Assembly (NCBI RefSeq): GCF_030272615.1
Contig: NC_081407.1
Span: 266,921,574 to 266,985,573, forward strand
Length of the DNA: 64,000 bases
Direction of reading: 5' to 3'
From: Cryptomeria japonica
Taxonomy: Eukaryota > Streptophyta > Pinopsida > Cupressales > Cupressaceae
Shown here piece after piece: positions 52,940 to 63,985 of this stretch. Under the pieces are notes generated by a model, which worked only from the letters and a program-made list of their open reading frames with translations, had not been told where the DNA came from and ran no database searches. How positions within the stretch are numbered: the stretch's first letter is position 1; the number at the start of each line of letters is the position of its first letter. The translations under genes and the position numbers were made by a program.

Positions 52940-53343
52940 TGCTCACAAATGGTTATCTCTGCCTTGACTACTATTCCCTTTGTACTATTTTCCTTACCAT
53001 TAAAATCCTACAATTGTATTCTTTCCAAACAGTCCAAATGATGGTAGCCAGAATAGCATACCATAACCCACCCCACATCACTCCTTTGTTTAGTGTTGGC
53101 CAACATGTAAAGAATTCTTTCAAGGTGGCTGTAACGAACATTGGAAATTTAACTTACCAAGACAGAAATACCAGCATCTTTGGGCCACCTTACATTGTAC
53201 AAAAAGATGATCCACTATTTCCACATGATTGTCACACATTCGGCATCTGAAAGGATGGGCAAATCCCAAATTCATAAGTGTTTCCCGTCAAAATTCTATT
53301 CTAAACAGCGATCCACACAAAGGCCCCTGCCTTTGGCAAGATG
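52940..53343 (-). pseudogene. LINE zf-RVT region
   Basis: From 53343 leftwards: LPKAGAFVWIAV*NRILTG, then CRMCDNHVEIVDHLFVQCKV with C-x2-C...H-x4-C, then WYFCLGKLNF. This is the zinc-binding reverse transcriptase tail domain of plant LINEs. It continues as GLWYAILATIIWTVWKEYN towards the RNase H. Confidence 0.8.
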
Positions 53344-56260
53344 CTCAAATGTTGTGACGCTTTCACACATCGCCCCATTGCAAATGCGAACCCCCTACTT
53401 TTTAGGCCCTCCCAGTCTTTTGGCTTTCGTTTTTGGGGTCTTTTCGCAACAATCTCATTAGTCTCTCTAAGCTTGCAAACGAGTGGGGTCAATTTGAGCA
53501 AGTCTGCTTTTCGTTTGAGCTAATTTGGTTAAGTCTAGGGCCTGTTTTGGTCATTTTAGAGTTTTGTCCTTCGGTCCTAGATTTTAGGGATTTCTTTTAC
53601 GGTTTTGGAAAAACTGAACGTAGAGCTGGAGTTAGGACCCTTCAAGGTACCTCCCAGTAAAATTTGAGCGAATTCTGAGCACTTACTATTTTTAGTAAGC
53701 CTATTTTTAATAAGTTTCACTGCCTCCCAGATTGGTCTAATTTTGCCAAAAATCAAACTTACTATTTTTAGTAAGTGCTTTCCTGACCTGTTTTGTCCAA
53801 ACCCTAACATTTTGAAACACTTACTATTTGGGAAAATCTATTTTAGCAGGTTCATCCCTGAAGACACTGAAGACTGAACATTCCTAAAGATCATTTCTAA
53901 ATCCGGAAGAGTCAGAAGGCAAACAAGTTGGATAAAAAAAAATGGTTAAGTTTGGAACTCCTATTCCAAAAGTGGAAAGCATGCAAAATCATCTAAGTCT
54001 GGAAATTCACATCAATCCACAAATGTCATCCTGATCCGGAAATGGCTTGAAATTTGACTAAGTCTGAAAATTTAAAAGATCTTCTAAAACCTAGAATTTG
54101 CATTATAATTCCTAGAGATCTAAAGCCACTCTCAAACATCCTGCCAATATATACATGAAATATAACTTAACGTATAAGCCACTTATACTTAAATGTTATA
54201 TTTCATGTATATATCCTGATGAAGAGAATGAGGAAAAAATAATGAAAATCCTTCCCCAAGTCAATTCAGCGCCCAAGTTTGGGTAAGCACGCTAAAAGAG
54301 GGTGTCCAAGCAAAGCGTGGAAATGTTGAAACTCCACCAACAAAGCAAATTAACGCCCAAGAGGTGGATAGGGCGCCAAATAGAGTTGAGCGTGGAAAAA
54401 TGAAAAACCATGAAATTCCTTCCCAATGTGCAAATGGCGCCCATGGAGAGAATAGGGTGCAAAAAGGGAGTGTTCTTGGAAAATGTGGAAAATGAAAATT
54501 CCACCATCAAGCCGTTTTAGCACCCAAGGAAGATAGGGGGCGCTAGAAGAAGGGGGTCAAGGAAAACTCCAAATTTGCAAGATTCCTTTGTCAAGTGGAA
54601 ATAGCTAAGGCATGGAAATAATGAAATTCCTTCACCAAGCTGGATTCCACATTATGAAGAGAAATTGTCTAAGAAATGAAAATCCAAGGGTCAAAGAGGA
54701 ATGGAAAAGCAGAAAGCCCCTTGAGACTTTTTTAGAAAAATCCATTTTTAGACACCAAATCTTGTCTGAATTTCAATTTTTTTGCAGATTTGGATTCGTA
54801 GGAGAATTTTCTCTCCTTGACCAAAACCCTATTTTTGTGGAAGATCCCTAAAAAATAGGAGACGGTGGAAAATTGTTGAAAATCTCCTCCAAAGCAAGGA
54901 AAGTTCGAAAAACTTCAAGAAAATTCTTCATGGATCAAATTCTTCTCTCCTGAAGTTTTCTCTCTCCAGGGGTTTCTCGCCAAGTGGCGGTTGGGTCAAC
55001 GCATGTTGAGTCAATGGGGCATTTTTTGCATGTAGCCGTCACGTGAAGGCATATTGGCGACACATTTATTGTTGGAATATTTTGACTACGTGGCAGCCCG
55101 ATCAGTGCATGTTGAGTGCATGAAGAATCTTTTGCATGTAGCCGCCATATTTATGGTTTTATGATAGATTCCTTCCGCATGTCGTCGCCTGAAGGAAAGA
55201 TGGGCATTTATTTCTGCATGGGGAATATTCATTGTATGTTGGGCAAATTTGATGTAATGGGGTGCATTTAATGCATGAATGGATGCCATTTTTGGGCATA
55301 TTTGAATTGATTGTATATGCGTTCCATGATGGGTTATTAATTGTTAATTCCCACCTTGTTGCATCATGTGTGGGGAATCTTTTATGGATTAGGGTTTTGC
55401 ATGTAATCATGGCTTGAAGCCTATATAAAGGGGTGACCCCTCATTTGTAAAAGGAGGGACACTTGTATGAAATTGTTGCAATAAGTTTTGGAAATAATAA
55501 CAGTGAAACATTGTTCTCTAATGGTGTCCACTTAAGTTATTTTTTCAAAACTTGCATGGTTTCACCTTCCTCACTTAGAGTAGAATTTTATTTTCTCAGT
55601 TGTTAGATAAAGTGTTTTGATTTCAATGGAAAATGTAACGGTGTTCGATGAATTTCCATGGTTCATACTTTTTGCATCTTGTTGATTGTAAGTTGCAGTG
55701 TAAAGTTAGTCTGAGCCCCTAAATTTGTGCTAAGTCCGATTGTGGATAGTCGTTTGGATTGCATTGTTTTAGGTATTCAAATGCACTTTCCTGATTTGAA
55801 AATCCTCTAACATCCCCAAAAGATTGCACCAGTTCTTGTGGAGTTGTAGTTGATCTTGGCGAAGCAGAGCTTGGTTTATCTAGAATTTGTCCACAAAGGC
55901 ACTATTCATTGATAGCATTGCCCTTAGGAGTAGATGTAGATCCTTCTAAACCCTTTCCCCTTTATTTTCAGTTCATTTCAGTTCGTTCAAAGTAGAAGCA
56001 TCACCAAATTGCTATATCTGATGATGAAGTTCCACGCCACGTCAAAGAAGTGAAAGAATGATTCAAACGTAAGTCCCCTTGGATTACCAACAAAACACAT
56101 CAGCCAACTGAGTCAAGTCCATTGCACGAAGGAACCTTGGAGTTAGCTATTTGATCTTATTGCAATCTTAGCATACGGTTTAACTTTGATAAAGAGAGAG
56201 TAAGGTGACCATTGGTAACTTTATTCTGTGTTAGACGTAGTCATAAAAAACACGTCAACA
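53344..56260 (+). mobile_element. Family A LTR, about 2.9 kb, inserted in LINE
   Basis: AGATG occurs at 53339-53343 and again at 56261-56265, and the LINE coding sequence is continuous across the gap (…LCWH|LPKAG…). The 3' part matches 1-2457: TATA box at 55421, GTAAGTCCCCTTGG at 56070, GGAACCTTGGAGTTAGC and a terminal ACGTCAACA at 56260. The first bases, CTCAAATGTTG, are not TG, so the left edge may be off by a few bases or mutated. No internal genes, so this is a solo LTR. ACTTACTA...TAGTAAGT palindromes occur at 53683 and 53757. Confidence 0.75.
55421..55430 (+). promoter_or_regulatory. TATA-like box of family A LTR
   Basis: CTATATAAAG, 840 bases before the LTR end, the same distance as at 1607. 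Confidence 0.55.
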
Positions 56261-57345
56261 AGATGCCAGCACAAATCCGTACACCACTCACATTTGTCTA
56301 AATCCTTCCATAACACCTCATATCCAAGCTTAGTCGAATACACTCGTCTTGGCTGCACACCAAAAAATTTGATCTTGACCATCTAAGATCAAAACCTGTC
56401 GCTTGTCCAATTTTGACTTGAAAATCTTATGACTATCTTCATTCAAAACCACCAAATTTTTCCACCTTGTAATATAGAATCTGTTTCGTTCTATGATCTC
56501 CAAGTAGTCTTTGACTTTATGCCCCCAACGTGGAGTTAGCCTCTCCCTAATGCCTACCATCCCAAGGAGATCAATTATTCTCTCAACCATTCGACGAACC
56601 CATCCAGAAATTTGCAAGCCTCCCATCTTTAACTCTCCACAAGAGATGATTAATAATTACATGTCACTCCTAATCATATGGTTCCAGATAGTAGAACCAT
56701 TAGGGGGGTTAGCAATCTCCGGAATACATGCGTCCAAGTACTTACCTTGTAGTACTTTACACCACAAAGCCTTCGGCTATTTAAACATCCTCCAAATCAG
56801 TTTTGCTATTAATGCCTTATTATGAATCATAATGTCCTTTATGCCAACGCCCCCTACCTCTTTGGGTTTCTTCCCAAGCAATTAACAATATTTTGTAGGT
56901 CACACTAGCTCCATCCCACAAAAAATTTTGAAGGAGCTTAGTAATGTCCCTTTCAATCTTCCTAGTGATTTCCATTGTTGAAAGCATATAGACTGGGATA
57001 GCCAATAAAACTGATTTTATCATAGTGATGCAACCAGCCATCATCAGCCACCTCCCTTTCTAGCATGCGGTTTTCCTCCCAAACTTCTCCATGACCTCCT
57101 TCCAAAGCTTGCTCTTTAACGCTCTACAGAATAATGGAACGCCAAAGTAAGTAGCAGGTAATTTCTCCACCCTTAATCCAAGTATTGTAGCAATTTTGCG
57201 TTGTGTCGCTTGCCCAGTATTGAAGAAAAAGACACTAAATTCGTCTTTATTCACTTGTTGCCCCGACACCTTGCAATATTCATCCAAGATATTCTTAATC
57301 GTCATGGCATCCTCAAAGGATACTATCCCATATAGATTGGTATCA
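56261..57345 (-). mobile_element. LINE reverse transcriptase (C-terminal half)
   Basis: From 57345 leftwards: RDTNLYGIVSFEDAMTIKNI (the DDT active-site neighbourhood), LDEYCKVSGQQVNKDEFSVF, GLRVEKLPATYFGVPLFCRA, then 57044-56820 with GCITMIKSVLLAIPVYMLST and ITKLLQNFLWDGA, and 56626-56330 with NRFYITRWKNLVVLNE. This order (AGR-LIKSVL, NFLW) is the thumb and connection region of plant LINE RTs. The N-terminal RT and endonuclease are missing: similarity begins right at the catalytic motif. Stops and shifts are present. Confidence 0.85.
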
Positions 57346-57540
57346 CGTCGACTTTCGATGCGACCTCCAAAAAAAACATGCTTCCCAACAAAAACACCTC
57401 ACAAAAAAAACTCCTTCGAAAACCCTAATGATTTTTTTTCATAACAAAAAATCGAAAAAATTTCTGGAAAAAAAATTCAGGCAGAAGGCCTAAAATTCAC
57501 CAAATCCTAAAAAATCCAATCAACATGCTTTGATACCAAG
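57346..57540 (-). other. Possible leader and primer site of an LTR element
   Basis: 57527-57538 on the minus strand reads TGGTATCAAAGC, a near-canonical initiator-tRNA primer site. A leader-like A-rich stretch follows leftwards to the LINE breakpoint. The LTR that should precede it (right of 57540) ends CGTCTCCT rather than in CA, so the call is tentative. Confidence 0.35.
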
Positions 57541-58597
57541 GAGACGATATTAAACAAAGGAGACGAAGGCTCCTTAAATAGAGATTGCAAAGACGATGTT
57601 TCTAAACGAAACAATCATTAACTAAAGACTAAATTAGAAACTATCTAACTTAAGATGACCATTATAGAACATTGCATTATTTTAATAGGAGCACCTCCTT
57701 GTAAAAGGGTATGATGATAAACAAGATTGTATCTATTCATTCCACTATGGAGGATGTAAAAGGAGGATTTATTCGTTTGGGGAAGGGCATCCCACAAAGG
57801 ATCAATAAGTAATTAGACCTGAATAAAATAAATATTTGAATTAGACTCTAGTAATAGAATACATATAAATAAAAATCTGATCCATGGTTGGCAGCCTCAA
57901 ACTAGCAAGTTTACATACAATATGAATCAAGAAAAATCATTGAAGACAAGATAACCATTAATCTGATAAGCATTATGGATTCAGGTGATACATACAGATA
58001 TTGAACAGCAGTTATATATTAAATCATAGAAGCAAAAGTCGTGAAAAAATCGCGATTGTTCACAATTACTCAGGTGTTGACAATGGCCACAATTTTTTCC
58101 CAAAAAATTCATGGAAAAAAATGCATTGCATGATTACTCTCCAAAAAATCGCAGGAAAAAAAAATACCTAAACATGTTTCCGCGAAAGACGTAAAACCCG
58201 TCAAAAACCTGAAAAAAAAGCTGCGTAAGAGTAATAATTAATGTTGTGTGACGTCTAAGATGTATTTGGGGTCGTGAAAGAGTAGATCTTTGGGGGAAAT
58301 TGACTCTGCAATGCGAAGTCTCAATCACGAAAGTCTGCCATTAAATTTGCGACCCAATAAACCATAATTTCGTTTCACAATCTAGAGACGTGTAAACATC
58401 CACAAAAAATGGTAACAAATTTAGTTCACCATTGTCAATCTCACCCTTTAGCTATGTTGTTAGTCACACCCTTTAGCACACTATTTTTGTGCACTGTATA
58501 ACACAGACCTATCTGCATGGGATAACAGGGCCTAAATGTAGGACTCGATTATTAGTGTTTTTCAAAGGCTAGTACTACAAATAATTTGTTTAGTTAC
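57541..58597. other. Spacer, possibly a decayed LTR on the minus strand
   Basis: A+T-rich. A repeated GGAGACGA at 57540 and 57560 and a TATTTAAGGAGCC on the minus strand (57570-57582) could belong to an LTR promoter. No genes. Confidence 0.25.
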
Positions 58598-58879
58598 TGT
58601 TGTCGGGTAATTACATGTGTTAATTTGTGTGTTAAAGGTCGGCGGTTAACTAACGGTTGCCGGCAGTTGGCACCGGGTAACCGTGCTGACACCTATATAG
58701 TCGTCCTTGTTTCCAGTTTGTGGTACGATAGTACAGGCTTGATGTTATCTGATGTACTGGTACATGTTATCAATGAGAATGCAGTATTGAGTTCATCTAT
58801 TTGTCTGCATTTGTGTATATTGTCATATTTTGGTTATCTGCAATGCACTAAACACACACTCACACTCGTAGGGAAAACA
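58598..58879 (+). mobile_element. Short 5' LTR, 282 bp
   Basis: Begins TGTTGTCGGGTAATTACATG and ends GTAGGGAAAACA, followed two bases later by a primer site. It contains CACCTATATAGTC (TATA-like) near 58690. Internally G+C-richer than its flanks (GGTCGGCGGTTAACTAACGG). Confidence 0.75.
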
Positions 58880-58881
58880 TC

Positions 58882-58894
58882 TGGCATCGTTGCC
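58882..58894 (+). promoter_or_regulatory. Primer-binding site, tRNA-Asp type
   Basis: TGGCATCGTTGCC. It differs by one base (CG to CA) from TGGCGCCGTTGCC-like sites complementary to tRNA-Asp used by several plant gypsy lineages. Confidence 0.65.
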
Positions 58895-58939
58895 TAAATT
58901 AATCTGGAGCACGGGAATATACTACATGGCACGTGGATA

Positions 58940-59308
58940 ATGGGACAACCATTGCCCGAAGGGACGAGCAATAACCCTGACGAAGAGCCTGAAGAACTGT
59001 TCGAGGGAGAACTAGCACTTACGAAAGATTTCTCCTGCATCCTCCAGGTGGCGATCGAAACACACGTACGAAGAGAAGCCACCACCGAGGATATTCTAGA
59101 GGATGTTGTGTGGAGTGCGCTTGGTGTAAGCCCGGCGGTAAATCGTTTGATGAGCAACTTGCCCAACCTTCTAGCACAGGCATTTTTGGCTCTTCAAAAC
59201 AGCAGAGAAGACACCTATCGGGAGAACCGACGACAACAAATCCTACGGGAGTTTTATGAGTGCCAAGAAGAGGAGCACGATGAAACCGAGCGAGGGAGAT
59301 TATTGTAA
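58940..59308 (+). pseudogene. Acidic leader ORF of gag-only element
   Basis: A 122-codon frame, MGQPLPEGTSNNPDEEPEEL..., rich in Glu and Asp, with a helical second half (LMSNLPNLLAQAFLALQNSR, ILREFYECQEEEHDETERGR). It directly follows the primer site. It may be a separate small protein or the N-terminus of gag, since the gag region at 59520 continues with a similar charged helix (EHQEERRRRFKRIAK) in another frame. No known domain. A ~200-base A+T-rich stretch (59309-59515) lies between. Confidence 0.4.
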
Positions 59309-59515
59309 ATAATCCCTGAACTGTGTACGAGCGAAGGAGAATAAACAAGAACACCCCCATTGTAATGAGTATGTCAGTGACATACATTGTATACGAGGGG
59401 TGAATTAATAAAAGTGTTCTTTTTAATATGATGTCTTGTTCTATTTCATAAGGAGAATTTAGAATTAATGCCCAATCTGCTCAATAAGGACAAAAAAAAA
59501 AGGAATACGTACGGG

Positions 59516-61107
59516 ACTCTGAAGCCGCCCAACGAGCATTAATTCTCGAGCATCAAGAAGAACGAAGAAGAAGATTCAAGAGGATTGCCAAGGCAGGAAG
59601 CGGCAGAAATGGCAGCAATGGCTCTAGTGAGGGCCAAGATTCGGTGCTAATCGAAACCACCAGGAAAAGGTTGGGGGATTTGTCCCTCACGTTGGAGGAG
59701 ATCGATGATAGGAGTGTGGTCGATCCGTACACACCATTTAGGGGAAACAAGACGAGAAGGGAGAAGGGGACCGAAACCAAGAACAGAGAGTTCAGGGATA
59801 CTAGTGCAGCCGGAGGTGTCAGAGGGACACAAGGGCACGATACGAGAAGCAATCTGTTTGGCTCAGCGGCATCCAATCCTAAAAGTTAGAGTCACGTAGT
59901 AGGAACCAACGCACCAGTTTCTGGAGGACCAACCTCTAGAGGGTCAAGTTCGGGAGGCACAGGCATAGCGCAACCAAGAAGTGTGATGGCAAACAAACAG
60001 AAATTGCCAAAGTTCGCGAGGGACGGAAAGGAAGACCCCATACGGCATTGTCGTACATGTGAGACCATTTAGTCCGCCGATGGGGTGGTGGACCAGGCTG
60101 AGTGGGTGCTGCAATTTTTGGCCACACTGAGGGGACTAGCCATTGATTGGTACTCCGACATAGATAAACAAAAGGTGACTACATGGGCTAACTTACACAA
60201 AGAATTTCAAGTAGAGTTTCGGCTACTACGAGACGATAATGAAATTGTGGCCGAAATCTACAATACAAAACAAGGCAAAAAGGAGACGGTCCGTGCATAT
60301 GGCCGGAGGCTGAAAGAGTTGTTGGGGAAGATGGATAGCCAGCCAGCAAACGGGCTGAAGAAGAGATGGTTTGTGGAAGGATTGAGGCCTTCCCTTCAGA
60401 AAAAAATGAAGATTGTACTGCCCACATCATACAGCGATGCTTACAACAGGGCGATGGACCTGGAGAGTGAACATAAAACATCTAAAAAGGAGAAGGACAA
60501 ATCCTCGTCCAACAAAGACGACTCCTCGGAAGAAAGTAGCAGCGGCGAGGAATCCAACAAGAAGGTCCAGGCGCTCCAGAAAGACATGGAGCGAATGATG
60601 AAAGAGTTTAAAACAATGAAGGGGAGCACAAGCAAAACCGAGGAAGGCGATTTATGGTGTACTAAATGCAGAATTGGCAGGCACACGAAAGGTTCTTGCC
60701 CGAAGAAGGCCTTCTGTGACATATGCCAAATAATGGGACATTCGACGAAGGAATGCCCTTATAATATGAAGACGAGGAACCAACAGATCCTCTTTACACA
60801 AGAACAGTCGTCAGCATCCGCAGTAGTCGGCACGTCCTAGCCCACCAATAACAATGCATCATCTGGCGGGTACCAGAACAATTGGCGAGGAGGAAAAAGA
60901 AATAACAATAATAACAATAACAACCGGAGTCGGATCCAGTACGATGCAAAAGGGCGACCAATGATCCAGTGTAGGGCCTGCAACTAGTGGGGGCACTTCG
61001 CCAGAGACTGCACAACGGAAGAAACCCCGTAAAAGTTGTGTAAGTGGTGTGGACCAGGAGATCATGACGACAAAAACTGCCCAAAATTCAAGGTCAACCT
61101 ATTAAAA
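59516..61107 (+). pseudogene. gag: gag with four zinc knuckles (Ty3/gypsy type)
   Basis: One frame with a few stops (59,887; 60,070; 60,838; 60,987; 61,030). The capsid region includes QAEWVLQFLATLRGLAIDWY, FQVEFRLLRDDNEIVAEIYN, QGKKETVRAYGRRLKELLGK and GLKKRWFVEGLRPSLQKKM, the retrotransposon gag fold. A Lys/Ser/Glu-rich linker leads to four CX2CX4HX4C knuckles: CTKCRIGRHTKGSC, CDICQIMGHSTKEC, CRACN*WGHFARDC and CKWCGPGDHDDKNC. Asn-rich spacers separate the pairs. No protease, RT or integrase follows; similarity ends at CPKFKVNLLK (61107). The number of knuckles is unusually high for a plant gag. Confidence 0.8.
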
Positions 61108-61380
61108 TAATAAAATTGTATATATCTTAGAGAAATAAATTACACAAGATATTTCATGTTGATATAATTTCAATATTAATGTTTTTTAAGGTTAGACTTG
61201 CAATCTATTCTATTTTTAAAAAATTATAGATTACATTATATAAATAAACTTATTAATTTTGTGACCATAATCGGTTTCTATATCCAATATCATTACTCCA
61301 ATGTGGACTCTTTCATGATTACACTGAAAAGAAAAAGCAAGGAACATTTAATAGAGGAGAATATAATAGAAAAAGTAAAA
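61108..61380. other. Spacer after gag-only element
   Basis: Very A+T-rich. No LTR copy of 58598-58879 was found here, so the 3' end of the gag element is missing. Confidence 0.3.
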
Positions 61381-61504
61381 TTCATTCCATCATTAGTAAC
61401 TGCATAGAAAAGAATGTATTAAGTTCACCTCTGATTGTTTTTGAATGGTAGTAATCTGGATTAGAGACCACAGATGGTAGGGTGACTGAATATTTGCTAT
61501 TTCC

Positions 61505-61725
61505 CTTTCTAAATCCATTGAGGTAAAAAAGACACTTGTTGACTAGTCTCTCCCATAGGTACATGCCATTCCAGCCTGATCCCTCCCATATTGCAATTGC
61601 AGTCTTGATTTCTTTGCCAATAAAGATACAAACTATATCCAAGAATATTTGTGTCTCTTCCTCTTTTAAAGCATCATAGCTGAGTATCAACCTTCTTTTG
61701 ATGTCATGACCTCCTAATAATGTTA
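61505..61725 (-). pseudogene. TIR-NBS-LRR (disease-resistance) fragment, ARC region
   Basis: The minus strand reads GGHDIKRRLILSYDALKEEE, TQIFLDIVCIFIGKE, IKTAIAIWEGSGWNGMYLWE and RLVNKCLF. This is the ARC subdomain segment just after the NB-ARC GLPL motif in TNL proteins (usual L-x-SYDALxxxEKxIFLDIACFFxG). The frame continues without recognisable LRR into 61382. The P-loop, TIR and LRR are absent. It is a stray exon fragment, perhaps carried by duplication. Confidence 0.75.
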
Positions 61726-62620
61726 GATGAACCAGTGATTACTATATGAGTATTTGATTTCTTGTCATGTAATCTGTAAACTAAAGTTACGTGTACCTAA
61801 GTATCTTGACTGATCACTTGATCTCATACGAGCCAATTGACCTTGATGAGATTGATCTAGAGTGTGAGATGATTACCCCTGATGATGATTTTCTTGAGCC
61901 TGATGATTAGGATTTCTAAGGGGAGGCAAGTTTGGATCCTCATGAAATTGAATGAGCTGGGACATGCTCTCACCCAAGAGCTTCATCATCAAGACCTTCT
62001 ACCCTTTAGCATGTCATTGGATACATTTGATTTTTTGGAAAATTGTACTTCATATATAGGTTGGCTTTGTACTAAATCACAAACTATAATGTAATTGACA
62101 TTTTGACAACTGTCACCATCTAGTTATTCTTTATATTGTTGTGGTTGTGCAATGTAACCAACGATATGAATATAAACAACGGAAAACTATTTTCTACAAT
62201 TCATGTGTTGAAGTCTTTATTTTATTTGCTTACAATATCTCTATGCTATGGAAATGCCGTTAAATATATACAAAAATTACTTTTGACTTCTTTTTTTCAA
62301 ATTTTTACATATTTTTTATAAATCCGATTTTCCCTGATTTTTTTCCAGTTTTTTCCCAACTTTTTCAAAAAATCTTATACTTTTGGTTTGTCGATTAATT
62401 CCCCAAACAAATAATGCTACTATGTATTAAATACTACAATATGAAGAGTAATATGAATTGGCTAATTTGTTACACTGCCATTTCATAGGAAACAGGAATG
62501 TATGCATATTTCATAATAATTCCCTTAAGCTTCATCCAATCTATTCTTCCATTATAAAGGGGAGATGTGGGCATATAAGGACAAAAAGTAGCCTGAAGGT
62601 CCATTTGTGTCAAGCAGGAG
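61726..62620. other. Spacer, possible transposase tail
   Basis: 61,800-61,920 (plus) gives DHLISYEPIDLDEIDLECEM and ITPDDDFLEPDD, an acidic C-terminus that resembles the tail of hAT-like transposases. There is no other support. The remainder is A+T-rich. Confidence 0.25.
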
Positions 62621-62627
62621 ACCGAAT

Positions 62628-62757
62628 GACGATAAACTTTTGTGCACTTTAGGAGGCTGATATGATGGATATACTTTTGTGCCCAATTGAGGTCGACACA
62701 ATGGATGTACTTTCGTGCCCCTTAGGAAGCTGAAACAATGGATGTACTTCCATGCCC
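62628..62757 (+). repeat. ~37-bp tandem repeat, 3.5 copies
   Basis: Units begin GATAAACTTTTGTGC, GATATACTTTTGTGCCC, GATGTACTTTCGTGCCCC and GATGTACTTCCATGCCCC and end with RRCACAATG- or AAACAATG-like sequence. Unit lengths are 37, 36 and 37. Confidence 0.8.
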
Positions 62758-63490
62758 CTGAACTTGAGGCACAGGCTCAAGGCAGCTTGTATGATGACCC
62801 ATGGGCTTCATAGGGTGGATAAGTCATTGGTAAAGCCTGAAAGGAATCCATATACACATTATGTAAACTGCAATGATGATTAAGATAATGTTCCTCACCC
62901 TAGTAGGACAGTTTGATCCTATATCAAAGGTGATTAAGATGTCTCAATCAAGATCTAATTGGTAAAAATATACCTCTAACCATCGTACATCTCTTAGTTG
63001 AATGAAAACTGTGATTTTAGGGCAAAAAACTAGGGCATTTACAAAATGGGACATTACATAATGAGTGTTGCAAACATAAAGCCACTTCTTGCTGCCCCCT
63101 GTATTTACCCTTGTTGCGATCAAAGTTGTGGCAAACTGAAGCAATGGTTTCTTGGGGTTAAAAGGGCCTTTTGAAAAATTTTGAAGAGAGGATGAAGGGT
63201 ATGCATAATGGCCTTGTGGATTAGAAGTTGAGGTTCAATTTTCAGAAGTAGAGGTAGTGTCTACTGCTATTGTATTCACTTCATTTTCACTTACACTACC
63301 TCATGACTATCATTACTAATGTTGCTAATTTTGTGGTGATTTTGTTTATTGTTGAAAGTCAGAAAAATATTTTTCAATCTACAATCTTACTACAAAGCTA
63401 AAAACTTAGAAAACTATAAAAAAATGGCATACCTTAGCTGTAGCGTCAAACTTGCAGCTAATAAGTTGTTTCAGACTTGAAGCAAACCAA
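62758..63490. other. Spacer without recognised feature
   Basis: No gene. The minus frame 62944-63144 has no motif. Confidence 0.3.
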
Positions 63491-63496
63491 AAATCA

Positions 63497-63560
63497 GTCC
63501 AATCTCTCCTCTAATCAGACCAATCTCTCCTCTAAATCAGTCCAATCTCTTCTCCAAGAA
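63497..63560 (+). repeat. ~21-bp tandem repeat, 3 copies
   Basis: CAGTCCAATCTCTCCTCTAAT, CAGACCAATCTCTCCTCTAA and CAGTCCAATCTCTTCTCC in series. Confidence 0.8.
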
Positions 63561-63572
63561 GCAAACTCTCAC

Positions 63573-63985
63573 AGCAAGGAGCAAAAACTGAGCAAATGCA
63601 AATGAAATAATGGCAAAACACTTTGCTGGCTTAGTGTTTTTGTTAGCCTTCTAGCCTTTAGGTCAAATTAGGGTTCTAGTGTGGTGTGGGAGTGCTTGTG
63701 GGATCCTCACGCCACATAGGCATAATTTTTTTTTTAAATGTATTTTTTTTTGTACCCAGCTGCGGGGGATGGCTAGCAAGGAGCAAAAACTGAGCAAATG
63801 CAAATGAAATAATGGCAAAACACTTTGCTGGCTTAGTGTTTTTTGTTTGCCTTCTAGCATTTAGGTCAAATTAGGCTTCTAGTGTGGTGTGGGAGTGCTT
63901 GTGGGATCCTCACGCCACATTGGCATAATTTTTTTTTTAAATGTATTTTTTTTGTTTTTTTGTGCCCAGCTGCGGGGGATGGCTA
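63573..63985 (+). repeat. Recent tandem duplication, period 202 bp
   Basis: Copy 1 is 63573-63774 and copy 2 runs from 63775 to about 63985. Both begin AGCAAGGAGCAAAAACTGAG and end with CTGCGGGGGATGGCTAG. Only a few substitutions and a T-run length change separate them. The stretch ends near the window edge and may continue. Confidence 0.9.

Larger units (their letters stand above)
51581..53343 (-). mobile_element. LINE retrotransposon, 3' half with poly(A)
   Basis: On the minus strand it contains, in order, the zf-RVT region, RNase H and a 3' tail that ends in a run of nine As (Ts at 51581-51589), inserted in a 158-bp array repeat. It is the downstream part of the LINE whose RT lies at 56261-57345. 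The two were one element before the family A LTR (53344-56260) inserted. It is degenerate throughout. Confidence 0.85.

Noticed and set aside
53301-53810. Host gene frames at the start of the family A LTR
   Set aside because: They overlap the LINE/LTR junction and the LTR U3 region, with no conserved motif.
59019-59876. Minus-strand frames opposite the gag-only element
   Set aside because: Shadows of the sense gag frames, with no motif.
61800-61920. hAT transposase C-terminus
   Set aside because: Only a short acidic tail resembles it; no catalytic or dimerisation motif is visible.
62628-62757. CRISPR-like array
   Set aside because: The units are direct head-to-tail repeats without unique spacers, in a plant-type nuclear sequence.
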